A stretch of DNA of 64,000 nt from contig JAJNNQ010000024.1 in assembly GCA_027886175.1 (NCBI GenBank), forward strand, positions 32,219,001 to 32,283,000, in the 5' to 3' direction. Origin of the DNA: Phylloscopus collybita. Lineage: Eukaryota; Chordata; Aves; Passeriformes; Phylloscopidae. The position numbers were made by a program, and so were the translations under genes. How positions within the stretch are numbered: the first letter of the stretch is position 1; each line of letters starts with the position of its first letter. The notes under the pieces were generated by a model. That model ran no database searches, was not told where the DNA came from, and was given only the letters and a program-made list of their open reading frames with translations. Positions 34,946-45,470 of the stretch are shown here, piece after piece.

Positions 34946-35140
34946 CATAACTGGTGAGCATGATGGTCTCCATAGCTTCTTAAACATAAGGGTCCAGTAA
35001 CTTCTTGGTGAGGTTTGTAAGGTTACACATTCCAAACATAGTCTAGTTATATTTCTATACCTTATACTTAGCAATTTTCTACTTATAATCATAGCTAACC
35101 CTTTAATATTATTTATTATTTGATCAAAATATTTATAACA
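34945..35140 (-). mobile_element. Truncated 5' LTR of the provirus
   Basis: Begins TGTTATAAATATTTT at 35140 on the minus strand and matches the first 200 bp of the 3' LTR. At about 34945 it changes directly into protease-coding remnant, so R, U5, leader and gag are gone. Confidence 0.72.
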
Positions 35141-36859
35141 ATAGGAGTGTGTGTCTGTCCACTAAGGACTTGCAGGGGTCACAGATAAAAGCCATATGGT
35201 TTGTGGAGCTAGAGGTGGCAAATGGGAAATGGCTTCTGGAGAGGAGAGAGAAGCATTGCTTAGTGTCAGCCCATCACATGCTGCATAGATCTCTGGAGAA
35301 AGCTGTTGACAGGCACATTGTAGGGAACAGACCTTTGGCAGTTTAGGAAAGTACTTATCCCATGCCTTGACTTCATCTCAGGTGATGTCTACTGCTGTCA
35401 GAGCAGAGTCACTGGAATGGATCATGTAAACAAACTCATTTTGCACATTATCCTGCAGGAAGCTTTCCCATTAAATCTCTCCTAAGCCCAGTCAGGCTGA
35501 GCGTCACCATCTTAGATATGTAAGACACCTCAATCTGCAAGCTGCAAAGAGGCTCATTCCTTATTAATATAAGTTTTTCAATCCAAGTTAGGTGAGTTTA
35601 CCACAACCTTCAAATTAATGAATTTCCACCATGAACTTCCATTTGTGTTCTGCTTTTTATGATAGAAGTGCATTCTTAACAGAGCTTATCTGGTAATATT
35701 TATGATCCTTTCCAGCTTTCAGAAGGTCGCATTGTTGCCACAGATGCTTACAATGCATTTACAAACAGACATGTCAAAATGAAGACACCGACTGTGCATG
35801 CCTTTACTTCCTCTTCCAAGCCACACAGGATTTCCAGTTGGTTTAGGGTGGCATACATTGCTTAGCCAATGGCCCACAGTGCTCCCTTTGTCCTTCCCAA
35901 CTGGAGACAGGAGCTTTCTGAGGCAGCCAGCACTCAAGCCAAGAGGGTTAGACAAGCTGGTGTCAACAACATCTGGCAGTAGCTTCAGCATCAGTCCTGT
36001 AATCACTGGAGGTCCTTGTCCCTCAGAAGAGACAGCAATTTTCTTCAGGTATTCCATAAAAAGGGAAATGGAAGCTGAAATCCTCATACTGTCAGCTCCT
36101 GCCATTTGGGGATATCCCAGGTAATGGAAAAAAAATCCCAAGGCCACTTCCTGGAGGGACAAATATATCTGTAACTGTTCTAGCCCAAGGCTGGCTCTGT
36201 GCATCCGGGCAGTGTTGAGTCTGAGGTAACCTGCTCTCCTGGACTGCTGGTGGCACGCAGAGTGTGCCATCGCTCACCTTGAGGCAGAGCTGGTTCCTTC
36301 ATGGCCTGGGAGGAGTCACTTGGGTCCTGTTGCTGCCTGCTCGCCTGGGCTCCTCGTCTGAGGAACACACTTGCAGACCCTCTGCAGCACTCTCTAGGTA
36401 CATCTAGTCCTTCTTAGATTAGGCTTGGTGTCCCATGAAAGCATTTGTAATGTTTCTAGACCTGATCAGGTAGCGCTGTGCCACAGCTGAGGAACCCAGC
36501 CAGGCTCTGCATGGAGCCAGCTGAGCTCTCTGCTCCCGTTAATCTGCAAGCAGAACGCTGCTGAGTGGTGGATTAACTGTGTAGTTACTCCTTGGATTAC
36601 TTGTAGCTCTTCCTAGGATTGTGAGTCTTGACAGGTTTGCCTTGGCAATGTTTCTGAAAGGGGGTTGGCACTGTTGCTGAGCTGTGCTGTGTTTTTCCAG
36701 CATAGCGGTTAGGCGAACAGCAGGAATTGTGGGGGACTTGGGAGCTACTATCTTTCCTAAATATTTCCACAGGAAGTTCCTATAACAACACTCAAAAAGA
36801 CCATAAAGAAAGGCAATGGGAGTTTTTCTTTACAAATCTCAAAATAAATTAATTTTGCC
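35141..36859. other. Intergenic, nothing firm
   Basis: An open minus-strand stretch of 183 codons (36270-35719) and an overlapping plus-strand stretch ending at a GT donor near 36120 were examined. Neither shows a family motif. Confidence 0.4.
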
Positions 36860-38126
36860 CCTTGCACTCTTATCCATATTCTCATAAATAAGGTCAAACA
36901 GCTAGGTGTATTAAGTTAGCAGCAATTTAATTGAATAACCATTTGGTATAAATGAGTACAAATTAGTTAAATATGATTAAGGTTTGGATGAAGGTTTGGA
37001 TAAAGCATAAGCCAAACTGACCTGGGTTACGGGGAGGCTTCTAACGTACAGAACAGAGCAAGTCAAACTAAACTTCTATACCATATGCATATGGTATTCA
37101 TCACATGTTTCCCATATTCATATTCATATTCATATTTCATATTCCCATAACATATTCATCAATGTTTCCCCTAAGTTTCCTCCTATTTCTGATTCTAAAA
37201 CTCTACATCATTGTACTTCATGGCACATGCTTCACTTGTTGTTAGGGGTCTTCTGTCTTCTTTTGGTGATCTTTTGGATGAAGGCTCACAGTCTTCCTCG
37301 TTGTCCTCCGGATAACCTTACTGGTTGTGCTTGTGTAGTAAGCGTTGTGTTAGGTAAATAAGCATTATGTTCTAAGTGAAATCGGCCAATTTATCAATAA
37401 AGGATTTATTGAAAAATTGAGACATAAAAGTCTGAGAAAACCACAAGCAAAAGTCAGTGGCCTCTATTGCACCGACTCTCCCTCAGCTCACGAATTCTGC
37501 CTTGCGCAGTCAGGTTTTATACAGTTTTTCCAGCTGTGCTGCCGGGGTCTGTTGAGTAGATTTCCGAGAAGGATGACGCCCTTGATTGGATTTGTGGGAA
37601 CTCCTATTGGGATGCAGGGCCTTGATGCAGATTAGATTCATATCTGGTGTTAAGCACTGGGTCGTTGTCAGACCCATCTGTGGGGAAGGCCCATCTCCTC
37701 TCAGTACCACCCTTCTTTCTTCTGCAAAATTGTGTTTTCCTATTACTTCCACTTCCAAATAGTGGTTGCCTGCAGAGGTTACACAATTCCTTGATGTCTT
37801 TCATTTTCTGAAGCCTACATGACTTTATACCATATATATTTACAATAAAACCCGAATTATTTTATAACATATATTACATGTTTAAAAAAAATTAGCCCTG
37901 CATTTCATAGATAAAAACATAACTTCAGGTCTTGGCCTTGAAGCCGTCCCTTTGTCCATCTCAAGGCCGATTCAGTCTTGAGATGTCCTGTATCCTATTT
38001 TTACATATAACTTCTACAAAGGGGCCCATCTGCTTTTTAACACTAATTTCCTTTATTACTTTACAACAATAACTTTCTAAATAGTTACAATTTAGTTAGC
38101 ACGAAATCATATTAATTTATCACATC
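36860..38126 (-). mobile_element. Composite of LTR-like sequences, minus orientation
   Basis: AT-rich sequence with an AATAAATCC poly(A) signal on the minus strand near 37400. An LTR-like start, TGTGATAAATTAATATG, lies at 38126. The section at 36860-37370 looks like a second, separate LTR. No internal retroviral genes are seen. Boundaries are uncertain. Confidence 0.38.
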
Positions 38127-38209
38127 CGCCAGGGAAGCATTATTATCATCCCTTTGAAACTTAGAAGGAGGCTTCAAAAGAGGAGCTTCAATTATTTCGC
38201 TTTTTCACC

Positions 38210-38890
38210 TGGAAACGTGTGTCAGCTCAGATAAGATGCGAGGAAAGAGGAGAGAGCACTGCTGGGGGCAGGAAATGTTCGGACACGTCATTAAGAGGCA
38301 CCACTTGTGGTCAGGCGAAGTGTTCCTGTTTCCTCTTTCATCACCTTGTCCCAGCTGAGGCCGGAGGTGTGCCGTGTGCTCGGCCGTCAGTGGAGCCCCG
38401 TCTGCAGGGACAGCAAGGAGGACAGCAGCACCAGGGTCCACCGGCAAAGGAGCAGCCATGCACAGGAGAGGCCTCAGAGGGTAAAAGGAATCGCTGATCT
38501 AAAAAAAAGCACTCCAGCTTCACTTGTCGCTTCTGCTTCAACCCAAGGGCACCCCGTCGCTTTGCAGCCCCGGGGGAGGGCTTTTTGTCTGGGCAGAGTC
38601 TCTGCCTTGCTTGGGGAAGGGTGCGGGCGGCGCTGGTGGCAGCGTCCCGCAGCGGGACCTTTGTCCCCAGGGTCACTGCAGTGGACCAAGGAGCCTGAGC
38701 CTGTTGGGGAAGTTTCCCTCTGGCTTAGAAGCTCTCCCGGGAGCCATAAACCATTGAGGAAGAAGAGGCGCTGGGAGAAGCGCGGGGAAGGCGGGGGGTG
38801 CTGGGGAAGGGTGAGGCGGGAGCTGGCTCGCCCCAAGGCTGGGCTGCAGGAGAAGTTGGAAATGCCTCTTCCTTGCTCGGCAGTTTCCAG
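38210..38890. other. CpG-rich patch upstream of the APOBEC1-like gene
   Basis: GC and CpG rise sharply between AT-rich flanks. Open frames exist on both strands, but none has recognisable domains. It may be the promoter of the downstream APOBEC1-like gene, since it holds a well-placed ATG mini-exon (38458-38480) of matching phase. Confidence 0.45.
38458..38480 (+). CDS. Candidate first coding exon of the APOBEC1-like gene
   Basis: ATGCACAGGAGAGGCCTCAG plus AGG forms a 23-nt mini-exon followed by the donor GTAAAAGG. The ATG has a good Kozak context (GCAGCCATGC). It ends in phase 2 with GG, exactly what the deaminase exon at 42039 needs, and gives MHRRGLRG-WALREQF. The other APOBEC1 gene also enters its deaminase exon with GG|G TGG. 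The 3.6-kb intron and the small size make this a guess supported by phase only. Confidence 0.33.
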
Positions 38891-41800
38891 GTCTTGAGAC
38901 AGCTCTTCTCACCCAAAAAAAAAGTGTCTCACGCCGTTATCTCTTCAATGGAGGGGGGAGGTTTTAATGCAAAGTTCAGTGCCTCGGTTGTGCAAAGCGT
39001 TAGCAAGGGGCGAAAAGGCGGATTAAAGAAGTTTTGGCAAAATTATGCTCGTGTATTTTTAGCCGTTATCGTTATTAATGTCTTGCGATGAGCAGAGTTT
39101 TAAATAGTTTCTAATAAAAAAGTGTTAGAGGAAGGAAGGAAAGTTATTAAATATCGATAATGATGCGGTTTATTACACAGTTTTAATAGGAGAGGTATTC
39201 GTATTAGGAGCTGTTTTTGTAAAATTAGTACATTTTAAAATAATCTCATTGCATTCCTGTTCAAGTTACGGATGATGGGACCATACAATAGGAAATATAT
39301 AAATATTATAAATAACACATGTTAAAATATATTTTGTAATCAGTCAATACATCTTTAAGGTTTAATGGACATTTATGTAGCAGCTGCATATTAATAAAAA
39401 AGAAAATAAAGCCTTTGAGACAGTTGGCTCTCATCCCTCTGCCATTTTCTGCCCTAATTCCTCTAAACATTTTGGGGTACAATCCACCTTTCAAATTACT
39501 AGTCACACTTTACAGTGCATTTCTCTTAAGCTCTCAAATTCTGAAAGGATTACAAGTTCACCTCTATGAGATTGAGGAACCAAATTTAGAAAGAAAAATA
39601 ATAATGTTTTCTTCTTTATATCCTTAATTATTTGCTAACTATGAATTTTGTCTCGTATTTGTATCAATAGCTGTTATGTGACCAGTTTTTTTGAGTTAGA
39701 CTCTATATGTATATGTGTACCATGCGTAACAATGCTGAACAGGAGGAACAGTTGGTGATAACTATAAAAAATTTAAAAAAGAGTTGAGGTGATTGCATGA
39801 GTTTGCGCAATGTATCTGTAAACTCACAATTTACCCTAAGTATTCTCTTACCTGACTTGGGGAGAAAAATGAATGCTGCCTTTCTGTATTTATTCTGTAG
39901 TGCATGAATGTTTTTTTCACGGTTTTAAAATTTCTCATTTGTCCTTCTGCTAATGTTGTTTAAATTTTCATTAATCTACTATTTAAAAATAGCAAGTTAC
40001 AGCTGTAGCAAATATTAATAAGAATGCAGACTTTTGGTCATATTACGTTGATTATGCCGTAAATTTTACTCGGCTTCACACATCCCTGAGGTGTCTATAT
40101 CCTGAAGATTAGTGTATTTCAAGATGGTTCTAAAGAAATAGCTTTATGTCCCAGAAAATATGCACAGGACACCCATTGCAATAGCTTGTCCAAAGTGCAA
40201 TATTTTATAGTCAGAACACAGGCAAGAGGGTGCTTAAGACCCGTTTAAGTAAGACTTGGATGTTTTAACCTGTGTGTGTGTTATAATCAGATGGGGACAT
40301 CTACAGATACCTTTGAACAAATCAGATCTCTGTAATCTGTTGTGACATTGCTTTCCAAAACCTTAAAGGTACCTTCTGTAAAAATTAGATGAACTGACTT
40401 GGCTTGAATATTGAGAGTTCAATGAATTTTCTTCGGTGAACTTTGACCATTCATATATTTTATATATTTATGGTGAACATACGATATTATTATCTTAATA
40501 GATATATGTTCCCTAAAAATTGAGTTTTACGGAAATTAAGGCTAATAGACATTAACTTCCAAGTAATATAATATAAATAAAAAAGTGCATCTCTTTTAAC
40601 ACCTCAAATGAGAAAGCATAAAAATTGAGTCTGTGCTTCAATTTTGTCTGTTTTAGTGTTTTTTTCAACAACCTCCTAAAGGAATTACGTATAATAAAGT
40701 AGCTATTCTTGCACCAGAATTAAACATTTGGTGACATTTACATTTGTTATTGCATTTACATAAATTCAATAGAAAGTCTGATAAAGAAATCTGCATGTGT
40801 GGTTTCTTTGGTTTATATAACTGGGATTTATATGGTTTTATAAATGGAGAAGATAAAGAGAGACACACCCTGTGGTTCAGAAGCTGGTTTGTGTGCATAT
40901 GTATTTTAATGTGTAGGAGGCTGGGATGAGGAAGAAGACAGGGTAAGAAGACAAAGCCTTCTGATTGATTCAGATAAATGGGATGCTTTTTTACATAGGT
41001 GATAAGTCCTGCAGATAGAGAGTATGTGGCAGTTACTTTTTCTGCAAGATTTCATTTGTCCCTAGTTCAGACTGGGGTTTTGTGACTTTGTTCTTTTATT
41101 TGTGTTTTTGTTGTGCTTTTTGTTTGTTGGTTTGGTTTGGATTTTTGTTTGTTGTTTCTTGTTACTAATGAGTACTAGTCTATAAAACAGTTTACAGACT
41201 TATTGCTTCTCTCTTCACAATCTGATCCATTGTCTACTAGATTCAATCTGAATTATTCTAGTATGGAAAAACATATATCTGAAGTGCATTCTCATACAAA
41301 TCTCTATAAAAGGCAGTTGTACAAAGGCTACAAAGTGCTTTTGGAGACTTCATTATTCATGTATTATAGATAATTATTGAGTATAAAAGATATGTTCAAG
41401 ACTACTGGCAGTCTTTGTATAGGTCCTTAACTGACAATATTCAGAAGTCCTTTCTGAGCTCAGAAAATATCCATCCTAGGAGTTGCATCTTTTTGCATAG
41501 AGCACTTCTTTCTTCTCTCATGTTGGATGTGCTGACTTTGCTAATCCTTATGAAAGTACAAACAGCAAAAGAATCCAATAAGGAAAAATATTCAGCTTCA
41601 TAGTGTATCAGTGCATTTATTTTCTTTCTTTTATTTTTTGTATTAGTTTTTAGAAAATTCACAACAGCTCCCTACATTGACAAGGGCTACGTAGGAGCCT
41701 TGTAAAAATGTCTGACACATGAAAAATGTAGAGAGCTTTTAGAAACACTCCCACTGACGGGGAAGAGGCAGTGGGAGGGGGGAGGCAGTGAATGTTCCAC

Positions 41801-42038
41801 ATGCAGCTGTAAAGGGGAGGATTAGCCGTTCAGAATTTGGTTCCTTTAGTTCCTTTACTCTGCCTGGTGCCTGCCTCTCTGTTTTCCTTGTGTTGCTGTC
41901 TCGTGCTTTGCCCTTCTCAGTTCTGCTCTGATTTCCTCCACCCTTCCCCTTTTTAATGTATTGAAGTACTACTGAAAACAAAGTTCTAGCCAGTGATTCC
42001 TTGAAGTTTCTCTTCTGTTTCAGCATGTATTTATCTAG
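38891..42038. other. AT-rich region, probable intron or flank of the APOBEC1-like gene
   Basis: Strongly AT-rich. No repeat family or exon was recognised with confidence. Confidence 0.4.
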
Positions 42039-43130
42039 GTGGGCATTAAGAGAACAATTTGATCCCCGCTGGTATCCAAAGGAGACGACATACCTACTAT
42101 GCGAGCTGCACTGGAATGGGAGTAAGAGGTTTTGGATACACTGGGTCAGAAATATTAATTCGGATACACTGGGTCAGAATATTGAAGATGAATACTGCCA
42201 TGCAGAAGCGTACTTCCTGCAGGAAATCTTTGAGCCAAGGAACTATGGTTTCTGTCATATGACCTGGTACCTGTCCTGGAGCCCCTGTTGGTGCTGCTGC
42301 GATAAAATACAGAATTTCCTGAGGAGACATCCCAATGTGAGCATAGACATACGCGTAGCACGGATCTACTACTCAGAGTGGGACTGTAACCAAAAAGCCC
42401 TGAGGAAACTTGACAAGTCGCCGAGAGTAACCATTAAAGTCATGGAAGTTAAAGGCAAGGTTTCCCATGCTTTGTGGGACTGGGGAGGAGTGAGCTGGTG
42501 ATCTTTGTGCATGAGTGAACTGAGTACGGGCTTGCTTCTATGGTGTCCTGTGTCCCACTCAGCTTCTTTGGGGGTACAGCCGTCACCATGCAGTGAGTGA
42601 GAGTCACATCCAAAAAAAGAGATGTTTAAATAGTGCAGGAGAAGAGGGGCAGGACCCTTAGCAACCAGATCTGTATGAGAATTCTCCTTTGTTTAGAGAT
42701 ACCATCCTTATGGCACTCCTGAGGGAATGGGAGATATGGTCCTTCTCCCTTGTCCTAAGGGAATAAATGCAGTTGCTGGGATAAGGCTGGCTAAAGAGCT
42801 CCTCTGCAGTTAAGGGTGGGGGGCTGGGGTGGGAATTGCCCAGAGTGAATGGCATTGGTTTCAAACATGAAGTGGACAGCATCCATCAGCTGTCCTGTCC
42901 ATGGCCAAGCTGTCTGTGATATGGACACAAGGAAGAACTTTAAAAGTTTTGTTCCCTGAGCTTCTCTGGTATCTGAATAATCTCAGGTTAATTATCTTAC
43001 TTCTGTTCCTCCAGACTATAATCACTGTTGTGAGACCTTTATACAAAGTGGTGTCTGTTATGATTTCTCACCCACGAACTTTGAATCAGCGATACGGAAA
43101 CATCGTTCCACACTCGAAAATATCCTTGAG
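42039..43130 (+). CDS. APOBEC1-like: APOBEC1-like cytidine deaminase (paralog), core exons
   Basis: Zinc-dependent polynucleotide cytidine deaminase of the AID/APOBEC family, expected to deaminate C to U in RNA or single-stranded DNA. Exon 42039-42454 (416 nt, acceptor TTATCTAG) encodes WALREQFDPRWYP, then YCHAEAYFLQEIF (His and Glu of HAE) and MTWYLSWSPCWCCC (zinc cysteines), then FLRRHPNVSIDIRVARIYYSEWD. Exon 43015-43130 (116 nt, acceptor CTCCAG, donor GTCAGT) gives DYNHCCETFIQSG and a basic C-terminal helix. Phases equal those of the APOBEC1 gene at 53.6 kb: the deaminase exon is exactly 27 nt longer because of an internal duplication, and the next exon is 3 nt shorter. The deaminase exon ends AAAG|GCAAGG, a GC donor. 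Fusion of both deaminase halves in one exon points to APOBEC1 rather than AICDA. With the candidate end exons the product would be 238 residues. Start and end are the weak points. Confidence 0.84.
42134..42188 (+). repeat. Tandem duplication inside the deaminase exon
   Basis: GGATACACTGGGTCAGAA occurs at 42134 and again at 42162, each followed by (A)TATT. The unit step is 28 nt and the second copy lacks one A, so the net gain is 27 nt and the frame is kept. The two copies are read in different frames (WIHWVRN, then DTLGQN), just before the HAE motif. Confidence 0.88.
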
Positions 43131-43482
43131 GTCAGTACGCTCTGAGAGACAGAGGGAATCACATGGAATGATTTGCAGTCCAGGGCAACTGAGTCGTAAA
43201 GAGCAGGAAAGAAGCTCTTGGTCACATATAGCTCTAGTTGGATTTTAGGGAGTACTGTAGCAGGCTTTTGAAAAAAGTAATGTACTAAAATCATGGGAAC
43301 TATCCTGTCCCACTGGGAGCACTGTGGATATTTTCCCATCATATTAATGCCATCTTGGTTTTTGTCTTTTTTTTGTTTTAAGTGTTCTCTCTATTTTTCG
43401 CACAAATATTTGGAGCTCTGTAGCCTATTATTTTATTTAAGCTAGTTTTCTCAGTACTTTTCTGTGCCCTTTCCCTCGGCAG

Positions 43483-43644
43483 GAAGACAAAACAAATTCC
43501 AGAGCTCCAAGCTGCAGGGGATACAAGGCCTCTATCCTATCTTGGTTCTTCCTGGGAACCAAGGTTGAGTACAAGGTCTTTGGGACACATTTTCATAAAC
43601 AAATACAGCTAGTACCGAGGGCAGGCTGCAGAGAAGGAGCTTGA
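43483..43644 (+). CDS. Candidate last exon of the APOBEC1-like gene
   Basis: After a pyrimidine-rich acceptor (CCCTTTCCCTCGGCAG), a frame in phase 0, as required by the preceding exon, stays open for 53 codons to TGA at 43642-43644. It begins EDKTNSRAPSCRGYK. It would bring the protein to 238 residues, near the 229-236 of mammalian APOBEC1. No clear residue similarity to the known last exon was seen, so it rests on splice site and phase alone. Confidence 0.3.
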   Translation, partial: EDKTNSRAPSCRGYKASILSWFFLGTKVEYKVFGTHFHKQIQLVPRAGCREGA

Positions 43645-44615
43645 CTTGTGGGGGAGTTGCATCACCACTTGTCCTCCTAATTGGTGTTTTTTATCAATTA
43701 TGATGATTTCCTAAAACCAATCAAAACTATATTCACCTTGCTTTGGGGGGCTTTTGTGGATATTCTCCATAACTGCCTCCAAATGAAAATCCACTTTCAT
43801 ATTATCTCCTATACTAAAATTATTTTAGGCTTCATTTTTAGGTTGAAAAAGGCAATAATATTATGAAGGAAAAGCTGTGAGTGCAGTTTTTCTCCTTCGG
43901 GTTCCAGGGTGGGAAATTCCTTGATTTTTACCTGGAACTCTTGTCTCATCTAAGAAACCCTCCACCAGATTCCTTTTTAACCTGGATCTGAGCATGGGTT
44001 TCAGTTTGCCAAATGGTGCTACTCAGCTCCTTTCTCTCAATGTCTGCAGTGGTCTGACACCCCCCATTCACTGGGCCCTTGCATACTTCATTGAAGTCCC
44101 TTCTAGATTCCATTCAGTAACTTCTGTGGCTGGTTGGAAGGGTACAGTTCTGTGAGATGAGAAAAGCTGTTCAAAACAGAATGTCTGTACCCTGGGAAAA
44201 TTCAGCCTTCGTTTTTGTTTTGTGCCAGACCTCCTGAAAGGCAGGAGAGAAAAGAGTGTGTTCAACAACAGTGCTGAAAGCTTTTTTCCTGAAAAAACTG
44301 GATGAATGGGTCCACATCCTTGGATGAGGAGGACTGTATTAAAAAAAAAAAATCTAGCAAAACTAAAATAAGTGGTTCAGCATTTGATTTCAATGTATTA
44401 GAATTTTCTGACATGCTATTTTTAGTGAACGAGAATGAAAGACATCTGTGTAGGTCATTGGTTATTTGGGAAATCCATTTTATATGGCATATGTGGAAAA
44501 GTAACATCTTGGGCTACTACAACTAATAGACTGTTTCTGCTATGTCTGTTTCAAATCACAAAGCAGGTTCAAAATGCAGTTGGAGGATCTAAATGTCATA
44601 CTTCTGTTTCAGTTA
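43645..44615. other. 3' flank of the APOBEC1-like gene
   Basis: No gene or repeat recognised before the CR1 fragment. No convincing poly(A) signal was assigned. Confidence 0.4.
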
Positions 44616-45470
44616 TAGAATCAAAGAATCACAGAATATCTCAAGTTGAAAGGGACCCAGAGGGATCATCAAGTCCAACTCCCTTCTCCTCGCAGGACTA
44701 CCTAAAACTAAGCAACATGACTAAAAGCATTATCCATCCAGGTTATAAACAGGTTATGGAGTGGTTGGCTTTTGCTAAAATTTATTTGTTTTAATTACAA
44801 AATTGTAATTGTTTGTAGATTATTAGTGTAAGTCTCAATTTGCTTTTAAGTGTGGTAAAATTTGTTACCATTTGTGGGCAATATAAAAGGGGAAGCAAGG
44901 CTTTCACAAGATATAAGTGGGCTTGTGAAAGGTGTATTTTAAGATATGATTATTATTGCAAAGTGTATATCCAAGATAGCATAAACGGAGAGCAGAAGAT
45001 CATAAAAGGAAAAGTACCAAGCTTCAAGTGGCATCAGAAGACCATCAAAAGACCATCCTAGACTGCCAATGTTTGCAGCTATTAAATTATGCAAAACACT
45101 GCAAAAATCTACAGCCAGATTGTGGTCAACAAGCTCAAAAAATTTGCTAAATCATTTAAGTAAGTAATACAACTGTAATGGTATAAAAGACTGCAGACTG
45201 AAGAAGTGGGTTTGTACTGGCTTTGCCAGGCTTTATGATTATCCCTTTATTATCATATATTAAAACTCTTAAAAATTTAAGAGGAGTGAGCTCCTTACCT
45301 CAGACAGGCTGATGGTGTGACTGCTTCCCTGGAGAGCCTGTTCCTGTGACTGACCACCTTCTCAGTGAAGAACCTGTTCCTAATGTCCAAGCTGAACATT
45401 CACTAGTGGAGCTTCATTCCATTTACACCAGTCTTATCACTGGTCACTGGTTTCAGGGATAGATAAATCC
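44616..45470 (-). mobile_element. CR1 LINE 3' fragment, split by an LTR
   Basis: The left end carries the CR1 tail (TAGAATCA, AAGAATCA, CAGAATA units) followed by AAGTTGAAAGGGACC, the reverse complement of the CR1 3' UTR. CR1 sequence resumes at about 45292 with GGAGAGCCTGTTCC and GAAGAACCTGTTCCTAATGT. About 550 bp between the two parts is foreign. Confidence 0.85.
44740..45290 (+). mobile_element. AT-rich LTR-like insertion within CR1
   Basis: Non-CR1 sequence interrupting the CR1 copy. It contains ATGGTATAAAAGACTGCAG, a TATA-box-like stretch near its right end, and no coding potential. Precise ends and target duplication were not resolved; the LTR assignment is an inference. Confidence 0.4.

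Larger units (their letters stand above)
28400..35140 (-). mobile_element. Decayed gammaretrovirus-like endogenous provirus
   Basis: In minus-strand order there is a truncated 5' LTR (35140-34945), then protease, reverse transcriptase, RNase H and integrase remnants, an env-like region, a polypurine tract (29114-29103) and the 3' LTR starting at 29102. The two LTR pieces share about 200 bp of clearly alignable sequence and both begin TGTTAT. No gag is seen: the LTR runs straight into protease. The frames are broken by stops and shifts throughout, so nothing here can make virus. The left end of the 3' LTR and a target-site duplication could not be fixed by eye. Confidence 0.82.

Noticed and set aside
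35716..35860. Plus-strand exon-like stretch after a TTTCCAG acceptor (LSEGRIVATDAYNAF ...)
   Set aside because: Open for only about 49 codons. No family recognised, no donor or partner exon; probably chance.
35719..36270. Minus-strand open frame of 183 codons
   Set aside because: No recognisable domain, an overlapping plus-strand frame is also open, and no matching neighbouring exons were found.
38307..38897. Plus-strand 196-codon open frame in the CpG patch
   Set aside because: GC-driven frame with Arg/Ser/Gly-rich product, open frames on both strands, no domain.
42039..43130. Assignment of the deaminase at 42 kb to AICDA
   Set aside because: AICDA has its deaminase domain split over two exons and a different N-terminal and zinc-motif context. 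The fused exon and phases match APOBEC1.
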